NCBI RefSeq assembly: GCF_003429665.1
Contig: NZ_QUWK01000008.1
Coordinates: forward strand, 116,921 to 180,920
Origin: Sphaerochaeta halotolerans
Lineage (GTDB): Bacteria; Spirochaetota; Spirochaetia; Sphaerochaetales; Sphaerochaetaceae
Reading direction: 5' to 3'
Length of the DNA: 64,000 nucleotides
The notes beneath the pieces were generated by a model. It worked only from the letters and a program-made list of their open reading frames with translations. It was not told where the DNA came from and made no database searches. Below, piece after piece: positions 1 through 9,657 of the stretch (position 1 is the stretch's first letter; the number at the start of each line of letters is the position of its first letter). The position numbers and the translations under genes are program-made.

Positions 1-63
1 ATTCCCAATGTTCTCATGTTCCTCAGTGGTGTCTTGATCATGCTGTTTGCGAGGCGTCTATGA
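1..63 (+). CDS. C-terminal end of an LptF/LptG-like permease (partial)
   Basis: Reading frame 1 is open from the window edge to a TGA at 61-63 and encodes 20 residues, mostly hydrophobic and ending in ARRL, as in the last membrane helix of LptF/LptG (YjgP/YjgQ) permeases. The stop overlaps the next ATG (ATGA at 60-63), so the two genes are translationally coupled. LptF and LptG are usually adjacent partners, so this is probably the partner permease. Too little is visible to name it firmly. Confidence 0.55.
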   Translation: MPNVLMFLSGVLIMLFARRL

Positions 64-1145
64 AACTGCATGACCGATATGTCACTCGTTCTGTTACCAT
101 CGTAGCACTCCTCACCCTTGTACTGTGTACGCTTATGCTACTCAGTGTTGATTTATTCAGCAATCTTGATGCCTATCTCACCAATGAGGTCAGCCCCTTC
201 ACAATATTGAGTTTGACGTTGCTGTATATACCCCAGGCAGTGCTCTTCGCGCTCGGACCATCGCTCCTGTTCTCTGCTGCATATTTTCTCTCTCAACTAC
301 AGGCTAATAATGAATACATCTGTTTGTTGGGAAGTGGACTGAGTTATCGTCGCATTGTCACCCCAATCCTGATTTTGGGTATACTCTTCAGTCTTCTGGA
401 ATTTGGTTTTGGCGAATATGTGTTCATACCTGCTCAAAGGACTCGAGAGATAAAGCAAGATGAACTCTTCGGATTACGCAGTACCTATGATAATAGAAAC
501 ATTACCTTACGAGATCCAGAAGGTGGATATGTGGTGCATGCAAAGCAGTATAGTGATGACCAGAAACGGCTTGCCCAAGTGCTCCTGGTCCTGCTTGATG
601 AAGAAGGGGCAATGCGGGGAAGGGTCGATGCCGCCTGGGCGTACTGGGAAGATGACCGTGAAGATTGGAGAATGGAGCGGGTACGATTGCAGGAAATTGA
701 TAGAGATGGCTTGGTTGTCTCCTCCCGGGAAATACCGGAATTACGTTTGGATGAGTTTACACTTGCTCCTTCTTACTTTAGGAATCTGAGCAATGACATT
801 ACCACCATGGAGCTCGGGACAGCAACCGATTACCTCAGGCGGATGGAAGTGCTTGATCCTTCCCGGTATCCTGAGCTTGCCACTGATTTCACCAAACGTT
901 TGCTTGATCACCTCAATCCACTCATCCTGTTATTCATTGCCTGCACCATCAGTTATAAGTACAAGAAAAATGTGCTGCTCTTTAGTATCATCACCAGCCT
1001 CTCCATCGCAGTGATCTACTATGTAGTACAAATGGTTACCACCATCATGGCAAAACAAGGGGTTATCGCCCCGATTTGGGGTATGGTAATCCCGATGATT
1101 GTGATAGTATGCATTGCACTGTCAGAAAGAGCAGTGTTACGGTAG
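60..1145 (+). CDS. LptF/LptG (YjgP/YjgQ) family permease
   Basis: 361 residues with the family layout: three N-terminal membrane helices (about 12-33, 45-75 and 93-115), a large periplasmic beta-rich middle (about 120-275) and three C-terminal helices (about 285-358). LptF and LptG form the membrane part of the LptB2FG exporter that pulls lipopolysaccharide, or another outer-membrane lipid, out of the inner membrane. Whether this organism makes true LPS cannot be judged here; the substrate is inferred from the family. The start overlaps the stop of an upstream homologue by 4 nt, as expected for an lptF-lptG pair. tgt follows after 9 nt. Confidence 0.85.
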   Translation: MKLHDRYVTRSVTIVALLTLVLCTLMLLSVDLFSNLDAYLTNEVSPFTILSLTLLYIPQAVLFALGPSLLFSAAYFLSQLQANNEYICLLGSGLSYRRIVTPILILGILFSLLEFGFGEYVFIPAQRTREIKQDELFGLRSTYDNRNITLRDPEGGYVVHAKQYSDDQKRLAQVLLVLLDEEGAMRGRVDAAWAYWEDDREDWRMERVRLQEIDRDGLVVSSREIPELRLDEFTLAPSYFRNLSNDITTMELGTATDYLRRMEVLDPSRYPELATDFTKRLLDHLNPLILLFIACTISYKYKKNVLLFSIITSLSIAVIYYVVQMVTTIMAKQGVIAPIWGMVIPMIVIVCIALSERAVLR

Positions 1146-1154
1146 GGGAATTGT

Positions 1155-2276
1155 ATGGCACTATTTCGAACAATCCATCAGGATACCAGCAGCAATGCCC
1201 GACTGGGTATCCTTTCGCTTGGTCATGGGGAAGTGGAAACACCGGTATTCATGCCGGTAGGCACCAAGGGAACGGTAAAAGCAATGTTCCATGAGGATGT
1301 AAAAAAAATCGGGTACAAGCTTATCCTTGGAAACACCTATCATCTCTATCTAAAACCTGGGCTTGAGGTTCTCTCACAGTTTGGAGGATTGCATAATTTT
1401 TCACATTGGGATGGGAATTTACTGACAGACAGTGGTGGTTTCCAGGTATTCAGCCTCTCTGGTCTTCGCAAAATCGGAGAGAAGGGAGTGACCTTCCAGA
1501 GTCATATTGATGGGTCTAAGCATATATTCACCCCTGAGAATGTAGTGGATACCCAAAACGTGATAGGCAGTGATATTGCGATGTGCCTCGATGTATGTAC
1601 CCCTCCTGATATCGATTACCGTGCTGCCACTGAGGCGATGCAGATTACCCACGCATGGGCACAACGGGCGATTGAACATCGACAACACCTGGGTGAATCG
1701 TTCAAAGGCAACTTGTTTGGTATAGTCCAGGGCAACTTCTATGAAGATCTCCGTAAACAGAGTGCTGAATTCTTCAATGAGATGGATTTCCCTGGGATTG
1801 CCATTGGGGGTCTTTCAGTAGGAGAGAGCAGGGAACAATTCTCTCATTTCCTTGGATATACTGCAGAATTGGTAACAAAGGAAAAACCCAGGTACGTCAT
1901 GGGTATTGGAAGCCCTGACTACATCCTTGAAGCGGTAGAAAATGGTATTGATATGTTCGATTGCGTCCTAGCAACCCGTATGGGACGCAATGGTGGTATT
2001 TTTACTGATGACGGGATTATCACACTCAAGAAGGCAATCCATACATTTGATCATGGTCCGCTTGAAGAGGGTTGTACCTGCAGGGCTTGTACCCAGTACA
2101 GCCGTGCATATATGCATCATCTCATCAAGACGGGAGAAATGCTCGGAGGCATGTTGGCAACGGAACATAACCTGACCTATTTCTATCGACTGATGGAACG
2201 TGTCCGTCAGGCTATTAGGGAGAATCGCTTTGCCTCCTTTAAAAGGGAATACCTTGCAAGATTCTACGCAAAGTAG
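1155..2276 (+). CDS. tgt: Queuine tRNA-ribosyltransferase
   Basis: 373 residues, the normal length for bacterial TGT, which exchanges guanine 34 of GUN-anticodon tRNAs for preQ1. Family marks are visible: DSGGFQVFSL near residue 93 with the general-base Asp, GGLSVGE in the base-binding site, FDCVLATRMGRNG with the nucleophilic Asp, and a zinc site CTCRACTQYSRAYMHHL near the C-terminus. It sits between the LptF/G genes and murJ in one plus-strand run. No queuosine synthesis gene is nearby. Confidence 0.97.
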   Translation: MALFRTIHQDTSSNARLGILSLGHGEVETPVFMPVGTKGTVKAMFHEDVKKIGYKLILGNTYHLYLKPGLEVLSQFGGLHNFSHWDGNLLTDSGGFQVFSLSGLRKIGEKGVTFQSHIDGSKHIFTPENVVDTQNVIGSDIAMCLDVCTPPDIDYRAATEAMQITHAWAQRAIEHRQHLGESFKGNLFGIVQGNFYEDLRKQSAEFFNEMDFPGIAIGGLSVGESREQFSHFLGYTAELVTKEKPRYVMGIGSPDYILEAVENGIDMFDCVLATRMGRNGGIFTDDGIITLKKAIHTFDHGPLEEGCTCRACTQYSRAYMHHLIKTGEMLGGMLATEHNLTYFYRLMERVRQAIRENRFASFKREYLARFYAK

Positions 2277-3816
2277 CAAGACAGCCAAAAGCAGTATCGC
2301 CATCATGCTCTCTACCATTGCAAGCAGATTGTTGGGGATTGTGAAAGCTCGGGTACTCTCATCTGTTTTTGGTGCGAGTGGGGTAGCGGATGTAATCAAC
2401 TTCACATTCAATATTCCCAACAACTTCCGTAAGCTTTTTGCAGAAGGTGCTGTCAATTCAGCACTCATACCTGCTTTTTCCAGTCTCCTCGGGTTGGGAA
2501 AGAAGCGAAGCTCCCTCCATCTCTTCAGTCTGCTCTGCACGTATCAGGCAATCCTCTTGATACCCCTGGTACTGCTCTCCTATTTTTTCGGTGGGCAGTT
2601 CATCTCCCTGATCAGTGATTTTGACAGTGCCCAGGTTGCTTTGGGTGCCAAACTACTTCCTTTCTTCATGATCTACTTGGCAGCGATCAGCATGGGGGCC
2701 ATCTTCAATGGTGTACTACAATCCCATCACAACTTTCTCCATGCCTATCTTTCCCCTCTGCTTTTTTCGCTTTCTGTGATTTTTGGGGTACAATACCTCA
2801 CACCGTATCTTGGAGCCATGAGCATGGCCTGGGCGACATTGGTAGGAGGATTGCTGCAAGGTTCCTATTCCTACCTTATGCTTAGGCGATACGGATACCG
2901 ATTGAAGCCTGCTTTTAAACAGGGTGATACTCCTCTGAAGCCAGTTATCGGAGCATGGTCATTGGTCGTCTTGGGTATGGGAATGCAGGTGGTCACGCAG
3001 TTGGTAACATATCATTTCGCATCCACCTTGAGTGAAGGAAGTGTAACAGCCTTCGCGAATGCGACTATTTTCTACCAGACTCCCTACGGAGTTTTCTTTA
3101 ATGCCATCAGTGCTGTAAGCCTTCCCCTGCTCAGTCGTGCTTTCGCACTAGGGCAGTCGAAGGAAATGCAAAGGCATACCCGCTCTAGCATTATCCAACT
3201 GACGAGCTTGCTCCTCCCTAGTGGAATTATCCTCTTCTTTCTGAGCCAAGAGAGTGTCAGTGTTGTACTGCAGACTGGTAATTACACACTGGCAGATGCC
3301 CAGCTTACTGCATTGGCTCTCCGCCCATTTTTGCTGTTCATGGTAACCACCAGCTGGTATGCAATGCTGATTCGCCTTGGCTATAGTGCAAACCGCTATG
3401 CATTGATGACCAAGATTACCTTCATACAGAATGGAATAGACATACTTTTGATGTGGATCTTCATCAAGCTGGGGTGGGGGATCATCTCACTTCCTCTTGC
3501 CAATGGCATAAGCTATGTTGTACTGCTTGGATTCTTGTCATATACGCTGAGGGATCTCTACAATCCGCTGAAGGACAAACTGCTGAAGCGAGGATTGTTG
3601 CGAGTACTGGTTGCAAACATCCCTATTCTTGTCTGTTGCCTCTTCTATGCCTCATTCCATATGACATGGTATCAATCTGGATCAAATTTGAGAAACTTTC
3701 TGATACTTTGTCTAATTGCCCTCGGTTCTTTGGTGGTATGGCTGCTTTCATATACAGTGTTCAAGGTAGAACTACTCAACCCCTTCCGTTCCAAGAAGCA
3801 TGACAGCAACTTGTAA
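2254..3816 (+). CDS. murJ: Lipid II flippase MurJ (MviN family)
   Basis: Polytopic membrane protein of about 520 residues with the MviN/MurJ pattern: the N-terminal motif SRLLGIVKARVLSSVFGAS, then about 14 hydrophobic segments. MurJ flips undecaprenyl-PP-linked peptidoglycan precursor across the inner membrane. The open frame reaches back to 2200 inside tgt, but a TTG at 2254 sits 5-6 nt after an AAAAGGGA ribosome-binding site and matches the usual N-terminus, so I place the start there, overlapping tgt by 23 nt. A weak hairpin (GATTCC/GGAATC, about 3822-3852) follows the stop. Confidence 0.93.
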   Translation: MQDSTQSSKTAKSSIAIMLSTIASRLLGIVKARVLSSVFGASGVADVINFTFNIPNNFRKLFAEGAVNSALIPAFSSLLGLGKKRSSLHLFSLLCTYQAILLIPLVLLSYFFGGQFISLISDFDSAQVALGAKLLPFFMIYLAAISMGAIFNGVLQSHHNFLHAYLSPLLFSLSVIFGVQYLTPYLGAMSMAWATLVGGLLQGSYSYLMLRRYGYRLKPAFKQGDTPLKPVIGAWSLVVLGMGMQVVTQLVTYHFASTLSEGSVTAFANATIFYQTPYGVFFNAISAVSLPLLSRAFALGQSKEMQRHTRSSIIQLTSLLLPSGIILFFLSQESVSVVLQTGNYTLADAQLTALALRPFLLFMVTTSWYAMLIRLGYSANRYALMTKITFIQNGIDILLMWIFIKLGWGIISLPLANGISYVVLLGFLSYTLRDLYNPLKDKLLKRGLLRVLVANIPILVCCLFYASFHMTWYQSGSNLRNFLILCLIALGSLVVWLLSYTVFKVELLNPFRSKKHDSNL

Positions 3817-4410
3817 GGCGATTCCTTTTCTCTCGCTCCGTTGGGGAATCAAATGAGTAGAGAAAGAAGCTGTGTTTTGCAGTATACACGATCTCAAACA
3901 GAACCGCTGGTTACTCATGTATCTCTTTATTATATCAACAGTGTTGGGTTATATCAGGGGTGAGGAAGAGTTTTTAATAGGTTCTGATTTCGAAGCGTAT
4001 TGGATTGCTACCCACCGCCTGAGAATGGTAATAGTGTCGTATGAAATGCTTCCTGATATGTGGAGCACTGTCCATCTTGCCCAATAACAAAGTTTTGAGC
4101 CTCAAAACCATTTCAAACGAGGTATTTCGTGGAGACACCCCTGAATGCAGCAAGCAAGCCCTTCAAATTGCTATGCAGGTTGTACCGAACCCTGTCTCTG
4201 GAACAATGCTTGCAATTTTGGCATATCGACGGCTATTCCCATGTCTTCCGTTGAATGCTCAACCAAATTGATGGTCCGCTGATAATTCTCTTTGGAAAAT
4301 TTCACAGTATGTCGGCTAATGCTTCGAGACTGATGGCTTCTTGTTTGTTGCTTGACATATATTACGTACATATCAAGCTTTCCGGCTCTTCAAAACATAC
4401 TACTATAGAG
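3817..4410. other. Gap between murJ and the GreA fusion
   Basis: About 600 bases with no intact gene. It contains the transposase remnant (4008-4193, minus strand). Short open frames on both strands (for example 3872-4087 plus and 4171-4371 minus) lack ribosome-binding sites and family resemblance, and I treat them as chance frames in decayed DNA. The two flanking genes are convergent, so a decayed insertion here would be harmless. Confidence 0.5.
4008..4193 (-). pseudogene. Decayed transposase C-terminus (IS1595/ISXO2-like)
   Basis: The minus strand keeps one frame with the peptide NLHSNLKGLLAAF followed by RGVSTKYLV, then a TGA at 4113-4115, then about 34 more residues before a TAG at 4008-4010. 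'LHS.LK...F.GVSTKYL' is the C-terminal pattern I know from IS1595-family transposases. No N-terminal or catalytic portion is recognisable upstream, so this is a fragment interrupted by a stop. Family assignment is from memory of the motif. It sits in an otherwise gene-free gap. Confidence 0.45.
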
Positions 4411-4445
4411 AAAAAGAGCCCTCAGCAACTATCTGCCGAGGGCTT
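4411..4445 (-). terminator. Intrinsic terminator of the GreA-fusion gene
   Basis: On the minus strand, AGCCCTCGGC, an 8-nt loop and GCTGAGGGCT form a 10-bp stem with one mismatch, followed by CTTTTT. It lies about 10 nt after the stop codon at 4454. Confidence 0.8.
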
Positions 4446-4453
4446 GGTGGTTT

Positions 4454-7174
4454 TTAGAAATCTACGACCGAAATCGATTTGACTGTAAAGTCATAATTCT
4501 GATCGTTGAGGGTGAAGGTGAACCGCTCCCCAACCTTATGGTTGAGCAACGCTCTCCCAAAAGGTGCTAGAAGATTGATGACATTCTCATTGGGATTGGA
4601 TTCCCATGGTCCCATGATGGTGAACGTCACTTCTTCGGCATTGATATTGTCCATCATGACAACTTTGGTACCAAACCCAATCTTGGAAGAATCAACCTTA
4701 TCCTTGGTGATGACCGTGGCACGGTCGACCTCTTCAGAAAGTCTGCGTAAGGTGTTGTTTAAGAGATTCTGCTTCTCCTTGCCATACTTGTACTCGCTGT
4801 TCTCTCGCAGATCACCAAGCTCTCTTGCCTCACCAATCTCCTTGGCAACCTCAGGCAGTTCCACATGTTGGATGTGATCAATTTCCTTCTTCTTTGCAGC
4901 AAGACTGCTAGGAGTACAGAACAGACCTGTAGGAAACACGCTCTGTTTGTTGATCGGCTCCACTTCATCGAAAAACTTGAATGAGGGGAACTTTTCACTG
5001 ATGGCATGCTTAATCTCAATTTTCTTTCCGCCGGGAAGATTGAACACATTTGCAACTAGACTGTAAATCTTCTGTGCCCGTTCCTCCTGACCCTCTGCAA
5101 TAAAGTTCAGAACAGCATGCTCATCAAAGAGAATTCCCATAAGAGTTTTTGCATTCTTGCGGTTTTCCTGCACTTCCTTTCGGTTGTCGATACAACGATT
5201 GGTGTAGTCAAGCAACTGCAACTCAGTATATAACAGCTGTTCAGCTGAAACACCGGCTTTCTCCCAGTACTTTTTTTCTCCATTCTTGAGCAGATAGATC
5301 AGTGTATTTCCTTTTTCCTTGAAGTTTTCCACTGCATCGTTGTAAATACCTGCAAGTGCACTGTACTTTTTTTTCTGCTTATAGATATCGGGGATGTACC
5401 CAGTAAGGTAGGAGTCAAACAGAACTGCAAGGATTTTCTCCCAACCAGGAATTTCTTCGACTACATGGTCAATGAATGCTTTCTTCAATTCTGGGTCCTT
5501 GATTGCCGCAAAAGTAGCCTCAACATTGTCACAACGCTCATAAAGCATGCTGAACGTCAATGCGTCAGGGTAGTTGATAAAGTTCATATGTTGATGTTTC
5601 ACCAGATCTTCCAGCAGGAGGTAGCAGCTGAACGTAATATCGTTGGATACTACAATCGGCTTGAAAGCCCCATTCTCCTCGAAGAAAAGGTCACTGAAGT
5701 ACCTTACCATTTCAAAGAAGAAGTCACTCTCAACATCACCCTTTGCTGCAATGAAATCCTTTAGGCTCTTGATCTTGTCATAGATATTCTTTTCATTCCT
5801 GAAGACCTGGAGTTGCTTCTCCTCGTAGCTCACAGGAGTGGAGCGCAAGATATAGGTATCCACATCATTGCCGGAAAGATCAAAGAGTGGATTGGTCATC
5901 AATTCCTTCTTGGCCTGGTTGAGCCAAGGAGTCCACTCCTTGACATCAAGGATGGAGGGTACCAATTCATTCTTTATCTCTTTCAGGTTGATTTTTCCCC
6001 CATTGCTGGCCATCAACGTCTTCAGTGTCCATGGTATATCTTCCTGGACTTTCTTGCTGAGTTTTTCTCTAGGAAGTGCACTCTTAAGTACCCAGATATG
6101 ATTCTTGGGGAGTGCCTGCAAACTTTTGAAAGCCATCGATGTGGACATTCTGCTTCCATCTTTATTCGGTTGCCCTGCAAAATCCACGATGACGTCACTT
6201 TCATCGATTGATCGTATTCTTCCAATGCGGTTGGTACTGTTCTGGAAAACAAAGGTACCTTTGTCAAACGCAATGTTTGTTTCGAAATCTTCAATACTGT
6301 GGAGAATGTCACGATTGATATTGCTTGTCAGAGCACTGGACTCGAGGCAGCTCTTGAGTCTGGAATGATTCTTGTATTTGGTCTTGTAGCTCTTGATCAG
6401 ATTTTCTCTGGCAAAGGTATCTTCTCGGTCAAGGGCAAGCATTTTCTTCTGGCACTCAATTTGATGATCGATATCATCCTTGCTTGCATTCTCCAGATCA
6501 CGCAACAATGCGACAGCAGTACTTCTGCTTACAGCCGACACTTGGTCTGCTATGGATATAAAGTAACCGAAGTTATCCTCTTCCAATTCAAGAAGGGCAG
6601 TAAACATTGCTCTCACTGAAGAGACATCCTTTTTCTTGATGAGCCGATGAATGCCTTTTTTATAGAATGAGATAGCCTTGTCTTTGTTTCCTTTCTGCTT
6701 TGCATGTGTTGCCAGCTGGCGGATAATTTCAACTTCCTCATAGTCCACCTTAACCAAACGTTCCCAAAGCTGGAATTTCTCTTCTTCTTTCCCCATCTGC
6801 TCATATGAGTCGGCCAGTAGGCGAAGGGCATGCTTGTTCTCATTACGGCTGAGGATCTTCTGGGAGAGATATTCAACAATATTCCACTTTTTGGCTTCCA
6901 TGAACATTTCGATGAGGTTGAGCAACTGCAGATAATCATCAGCTCCTCTGCGTTCCAGCTGGATGGACCCGCTGATGTACATGGCAATGATACTGTTTCG
7001 TTCCTTCTCATTAAGGTGCTTGTCGCACAAGCTCTTTACTTCAGTTTTCTGTTCCTCGTCCATCTCCGAGATGTGCTTGTCCAGTTTCTGGAAGCTGCTT
7101 GTTGTATAGGTAGTTACGGTGCTTCTAGTCCATTGCTCTTCTTTCAGCAAGTTTTCGATCTCTTGGAATCCCAT
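4454..7174 (-). CDS. GreA-type transcription elongation factor with long N-terminal extension
   Basis: About 906 residues. The last 160 are a full GreA/GreB module: an N-terminal coiled coil with ARELGDLRENSEYKYG, keeping the acidic tip residues (Asp, Glu) that reach the RNA polymerase active site to stimulate cleavage of backtracked RNA, then the FKBP-like C-terminal domain. The preceding 750 residues are helix-rich, with TPR/HEAT-like repeats at about 20-260. Ordinary GreA has about 158 residues. Fused forms like this are known in spirochaetes such as Borrelia and Treponema. The frame opens at 7237, but the ATG at 7174 preceded by GGAGGAA starts the conserved part. It is monocistronic with its own terminator. 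Confidence 0.88.
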   Translation of the reverse strand: MGFQEIENLLKEEQWTRSTVTTYTTSSFQKLDKHISEMDEEQKTEVKSLCDKHLNEKERNSIIAMYISGSIQLERRGADDYLQLLNLIEMFMEAKKWNIVEYLSQKILSRNENKHALRLLADSYEQMGKEEEKFQLWERLVKVDYEEVEIIRQLATHAKQKGNKDKAISFYKKGIHRLIKKKDVSSVRAMFTALLELEEDNFGYFISIADQVSAVSRSTAVALLRDLENASKDDIDHQIECQKKMLALDREDTFARENLIKSYKTKYKNHSRLKSCLESSALTSNINRDILHSIEDFETNIAFDKGTFVFQNSTNRIGRIRSIDESDVIVDFAGQPNKDGSRMSTSMAFKSLQALPKNHIWVLKSALPREKLSKKVQEDIPWTLKTLMASNGGKINLKEIKNELVPSILDVKEWTPWLNQAKKELMTNPLFDLSGNDVDTYILRSTPVSYEEKQLQVFRNEKNIYDKIKSLKDFIAAKGDVESDFFFEMVRYFSDLFFEENGAFKPIVVSNDITFSCYLLLEDLVKHQHMNFINYPDALTFSMLYERCDNVEATFAAIKDPELKKAFIDHVVEEIPGWEKILAVLFDSYLTGYIPDIYKQKKKYSALAGIYNDAVENFKEKGNTLIYLLKNGEKKYWEKAGVSAEQLLYTELQLLDYTNRCIDNRKEVQENRKNAKTLMGILFDEHAVLNFIAEGQEERAQKIYSLVANVFNLPGGKKIEIKHAISEKFPSFKFFDEVEPINKQSVFPTGLFCTPSSLAAKKKEIDHIQHVELPEVAKEIGEARELGDLRENSEYKYGKEKQNLLNNTLRRLSEEVDRATVITKDKVDSSKIGFGTKVVMMDNINAEEVTFTIMGPWESNPNENVINLLAPFGRALLNHKVGERFTFTLNDQNYDFTVKSISVVDF

Positions 7175-7275
7175 GGTTTCCTCCAAACATATTTGTCCAA
7201 ATCTAAGACGTAAAAGAAACCGGGCAGACCGGGACATAGCCTGCTCGGGTTTTGCATATATAGTTTCTTTTTAAT

Positions 7276-7304
7276 AATATAGCACGATTTGGGAAAACTA
7301 GCAA
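7276..7304 (-). promoter_or_regulatory. Candidate sigma-70 promoter of the GreA fusion
   Basis: Minus strand TTGCTA (7304-7299), 17-nt spacer, TATATT (7281-7276), about 100 nt upstream of the chosen start. The -35 box matches 4 of 6 and the -10 box 5 of 6 consensus positions. A sequence-based guess only. Confidence 0.4.
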
Positions 7305-7401
7305 TTGATTTACAGAAAGTGCATTAATCATATTAACAAATATATAGTATTTCTGAGAACCAATCGTTGCAAAACCTTTCTCTACCTGTTATAAAAGGAG
7401 T

Positions 7402-8070
7402 ATGGAAACAGCTTCACTACTAATCGCACCAAGCATGCTGTCTGCTGACTTTTCGCACACTGCTGAAGAAGTACAGAGCATCAATACAAGCAACGCAGAT
7501 TGGGTACATTTGGATGTTATGGATGGTATGTTCGTCCCGAATATCACCTTTGGCCCCAAGTTCATCCATGATCTCAGGCCACACTCAGACTTGGTCTTCG
7601 ATGTGCATCTCATGATTGATCAACCTGAGCGGTATATCTCTTTGTTCGCAGAGAGCGGATGTGACTATATTACAGTACATGGAGAAGCATCTGTGCATCT
7701 TCATCGTACCTTGCAGATGATCAAGAGTAGTGGTTGCAAGGCTGGGGTTTCCCTTATACCTTCCACTCCGGTTAGCGTGATTGAACCCATCCTCGATATG
7801 GTCGATTTGATGCTCATCATGACTGTGAATCCTGGTTTCGGTGGTCAGAGTCTTATTCCTGCCATGCTCCAGAAAGTTGAAAGGCTCGCTGAGCTGAGAG
7901 ACAAACATGGTTACAACTACCTAATCAGTGTAGATGGTGGGGTGAATTTGGACACAGTAGGTGAGATTGCAAAGAAAAAAGCCGATGTGGCTGTATGTGG
8001 AAGCGCCTTCTTTGGAGCACCCGACAGGGCTGCATTCATACAGGCGATGAAGGAACGTGCACAGGTATGA
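7402..8070 (+). CDS. rpe: Ribulose-phosphate 3-epimerase
   Basis: 222 residues, a standard TIM-barrel Rpe interconverting ribulose 5-phosphate and xylulose 5-phosphate in the pentose phosphate pathway. Visible signatures are WVHLDVMDGMFVPNITFG (metal-binding His/Asp), DVHLMI, MTVNPGFGGQ (phosphate loop) and SVDGGVN with the second catalytic Asp. AAAGGAG lies 5 nt before the ATG. The stop overlaps the dtd start by 4 nt (ATGA). Confidence 0.97.
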   Translation: METASLLIAPSMLSADFSHTAEEVQSINTSNADWVHLDVMDGMFVPNITFGPKFIHDLRPHSDLVFDVHLMIDQPERYISLFAESGCDYITVHGEASVHLHRTLQMIKSSGCKAGVSLIPSTPVSVIEPILDMVDLMLIMTVNPGFGGQSLIPAMLQKVERLAELRDKHGYNYLISVDGGVNLDTVGEIAKKKADVAVCGSAFFGAPDRAAFIQAMKERAQV

Positions 8071-8507
8071 AAGCAGTCATCCAACGTGTCCAGGATGCAA
8101 CCGTTTCCGTAGAGGGAACAATTACAGGTCAGATCGACCATGGCTTGTTGGTCTATTTGGGAATCGGACATGATGACACAGAACAACAACTTACATGGTT
8201 ATGCGAGAAGATTGTGAAGCTTCGTGTTTTTACAGATGAGCAGGGGAAGATGAACAGAAGCTTGGCTGATGTCAGTGGGTCCATTCTGGTTGTCAGCCAA
8301 TTTACGTTGCTGGCGAATCTACGCAAGGGAAACAGGCCTTCCTACAATGATGCAGCACCACCTCAAAAGGCTGAGGCATTGTATGAACAATCCCTCAAGC
8401 AGTTTGCACAGTTGGGATTCCCTGTCGCTTCAGGTCAGTTTGGAGCACATATGAAGGTGTCTTATACCAATGACGGTCCGGTCACCCTCCTGCTTGAAGC
8501 AGAATGA
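8067..8507 (+). CDS. dtd: D-aminoacyl-tRNA deacylase
   Basis: 146 residues, the usual DTD length. It hydrolyses D-amino acids mischarged on tRNA. MKAVIQRV starts the conserved fold, SQFTLLA is the substrate-binding motif, NRPSYNDAAPP follows, and the GP of DGPVT near the C-terminus is the cross-subunit cis-Gly-Pro motif that rejects L-amino acids. The frame extends upstream into rpe, but the ATG at 8067 overlapping the rpe stop (ATGA) gives the conserved N-terminus. Confidence 0.96.
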   Translation: MKAVIQRVQDATVSVEGTITGQIDHGLLVYLGIGHDDTEQQLTWLCEKIVKLRVFTDEQGKMNRSLADVSGSILVVSQFTLLANLRKGNRPSYNDAAPPQKAEALYEQSLKQFAQLGFPVASGQFGAHMKVSYTNDGPVTLLLEAE

Positions 8508-8558
8508 ATAGAGTTAGCACTTTTATAATAAGGTTTAAGAGGATTCAAGGAGCATAGC

Positions 8559-9632
8559 ATGGCAAAGAACAGTAAAGATACGACATTTCCCACTGACCAG
8601 AAGCAGAAGCGGGAGGCATTGGAAGCAGCAAGGGTCCAGATTGACAAACAGTTTGGCAAAGGCTCCTTGATGAAGTTTGGCGACAACAAGGAAAATCGTA
8701 ATATTGAAAGCATCTCTTCTGGGTCATTGCTTCTCGATGAAGCACTTGGCATTGGTGGATATCCGAAGGGCAGGGTCATTGAAATCTACGGACCTGAAAG
8801 CAGTGGTAAAACCACGCTTGCTCTGCACGCTATTGCTGAGAGCCAGAAAGCTGGAGGGATTGCAGCATTCATTGATGCTGAACATGCCATGGATCCCAGC
8901 TATGCAAAGAAGCTGGGTGTAAATATAGAAGAACTTTGGATCAGCCAACCGGATAGCGGAGAACAAGCGCTAGAAATCGTAGAGTCCTTGGTGCGGAGTG
9001 GGGCAGTGGACATTATTGTTGTGGACTCTGTTGCAGCCCTTACTCCCCAAGCTGAAATTGATGGTGATATGGGTGATAGCCACATGGGTCTTCAGGCACG
9101 CTTGATGAGCCAAGCTCTTCGAAAGCTCACCGGTCTACTTTCCAAAAGCCACACCACCATCATATTCATCAACCAGATCCGTATGAAGATTGGTATCATG
9201 TTTGGTAATCCTGAGACTACTACCGGCGGAAATGCCTTGAAGTTCTACTCCTCAGTACGTTTGGAAGTGCGAAAGATAGAATCTATCAGCAGAAGTGCTG
9301 ACGATATCATCGGCAACCGTGTTCGCATCAAAGTGGTGAAGAACAAGGTTTCTCCTCCTTTCAAGAAAGTTGAACTGGATTTGTTGTTTGGAGAAGGTAT
9401 CAGCTACATTGCGAGCATCCTTGATGCCGCACTCAAGTATGATATGCTGGAAAAGAGTGGTTCTTGGTATTCTTACAATGGAGAGAAGATTGGACAGGGA
9501 AGGGAACGTACCTTGGATTTCCTCAAGGACAACCCGGATATTGCCATGGATCTTGATAAACGCCTCAGGGCAAAGATGTTTCCCAAAGGTGACGCTAGTG
9601 AGGAAGTAGAAGCTACTTCTGAAACCACATAA
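8559..9632 (+). CDS. recA: Recombinase RecA
   Basis: 357 residues. RecA forms the nucleoprotein filament for homologous recombination. The Walker A GPESSGKT is at 78-85, and the L2-region sequence [10 protein letters not shown] and the [13 protein letters not shown] block are intact. The C-terminus has an acidic tail. AAGGAG sits 7 nt before the ATG. A TATAAT at 8524-8529 is a possible -10 box, but I see no convincing -35 and no recognisable LexA box in the 51-nt gap after dtd. A strong hairpin follows the gene. Confidence 0.98.
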   Translation: MAKNSKDTTFPTDQKQKREALEAARVQIDKQFGKGSLMKFGDNKENRNIESISSGSLLLDEALGIGGYPKGRVIEIYGPESSGKTTLALHAIAESQKAGGIAAFIDAEHAMDPSYAKKLGVNIEELWISQPDSGEQALEIVESLVRSGAVDIIVVDSVAALTPQAEIDGDMGDSHMGLQARLMSQALRKLTGLLSKSHTTIIFINQIRMKIGIMFGNPETTTGGNALKFYSSVRLEVRKIESISRSADDIIGNRVRIKVVKNKVSPPFKKVELDLLFGEGISYIASILDAALKYDMLEKSGSWYSYNGEKIGQGRERTLDFLKDNPDIAMDLDKRLRAKMFPKGDASEEVEATSETT

Positions 9633-9657
9633 TTCCTATTGCACCACACGATGATTT

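Noticed and set aside
1968..2540. 190-codon open frame antisense to tgt and murJ
   Set aside because: Overlaps two confident plus-strand genes and resembles no protein.
3872..4371. Several ORFs of 66-76 codons in the murJ-GreA gap
   Set aside because: No ribosome-binding sites, mutually overlapping on both strands and no family resemblance; the minus frame with real similarity is broken by a stop.
7380..7401. TTGCAA-17-TATAAA promoter immediately before rpe
   Set aside because: The -10 box would end about 3 nt from the ribosome-binding site, so transcription would start near the ATG; probably chance.
8508..8558. LexA/SOS box before recA
   Set aside because: Only a TATAAT-like -10 is seen; no palindromic operator of a known LexA type.
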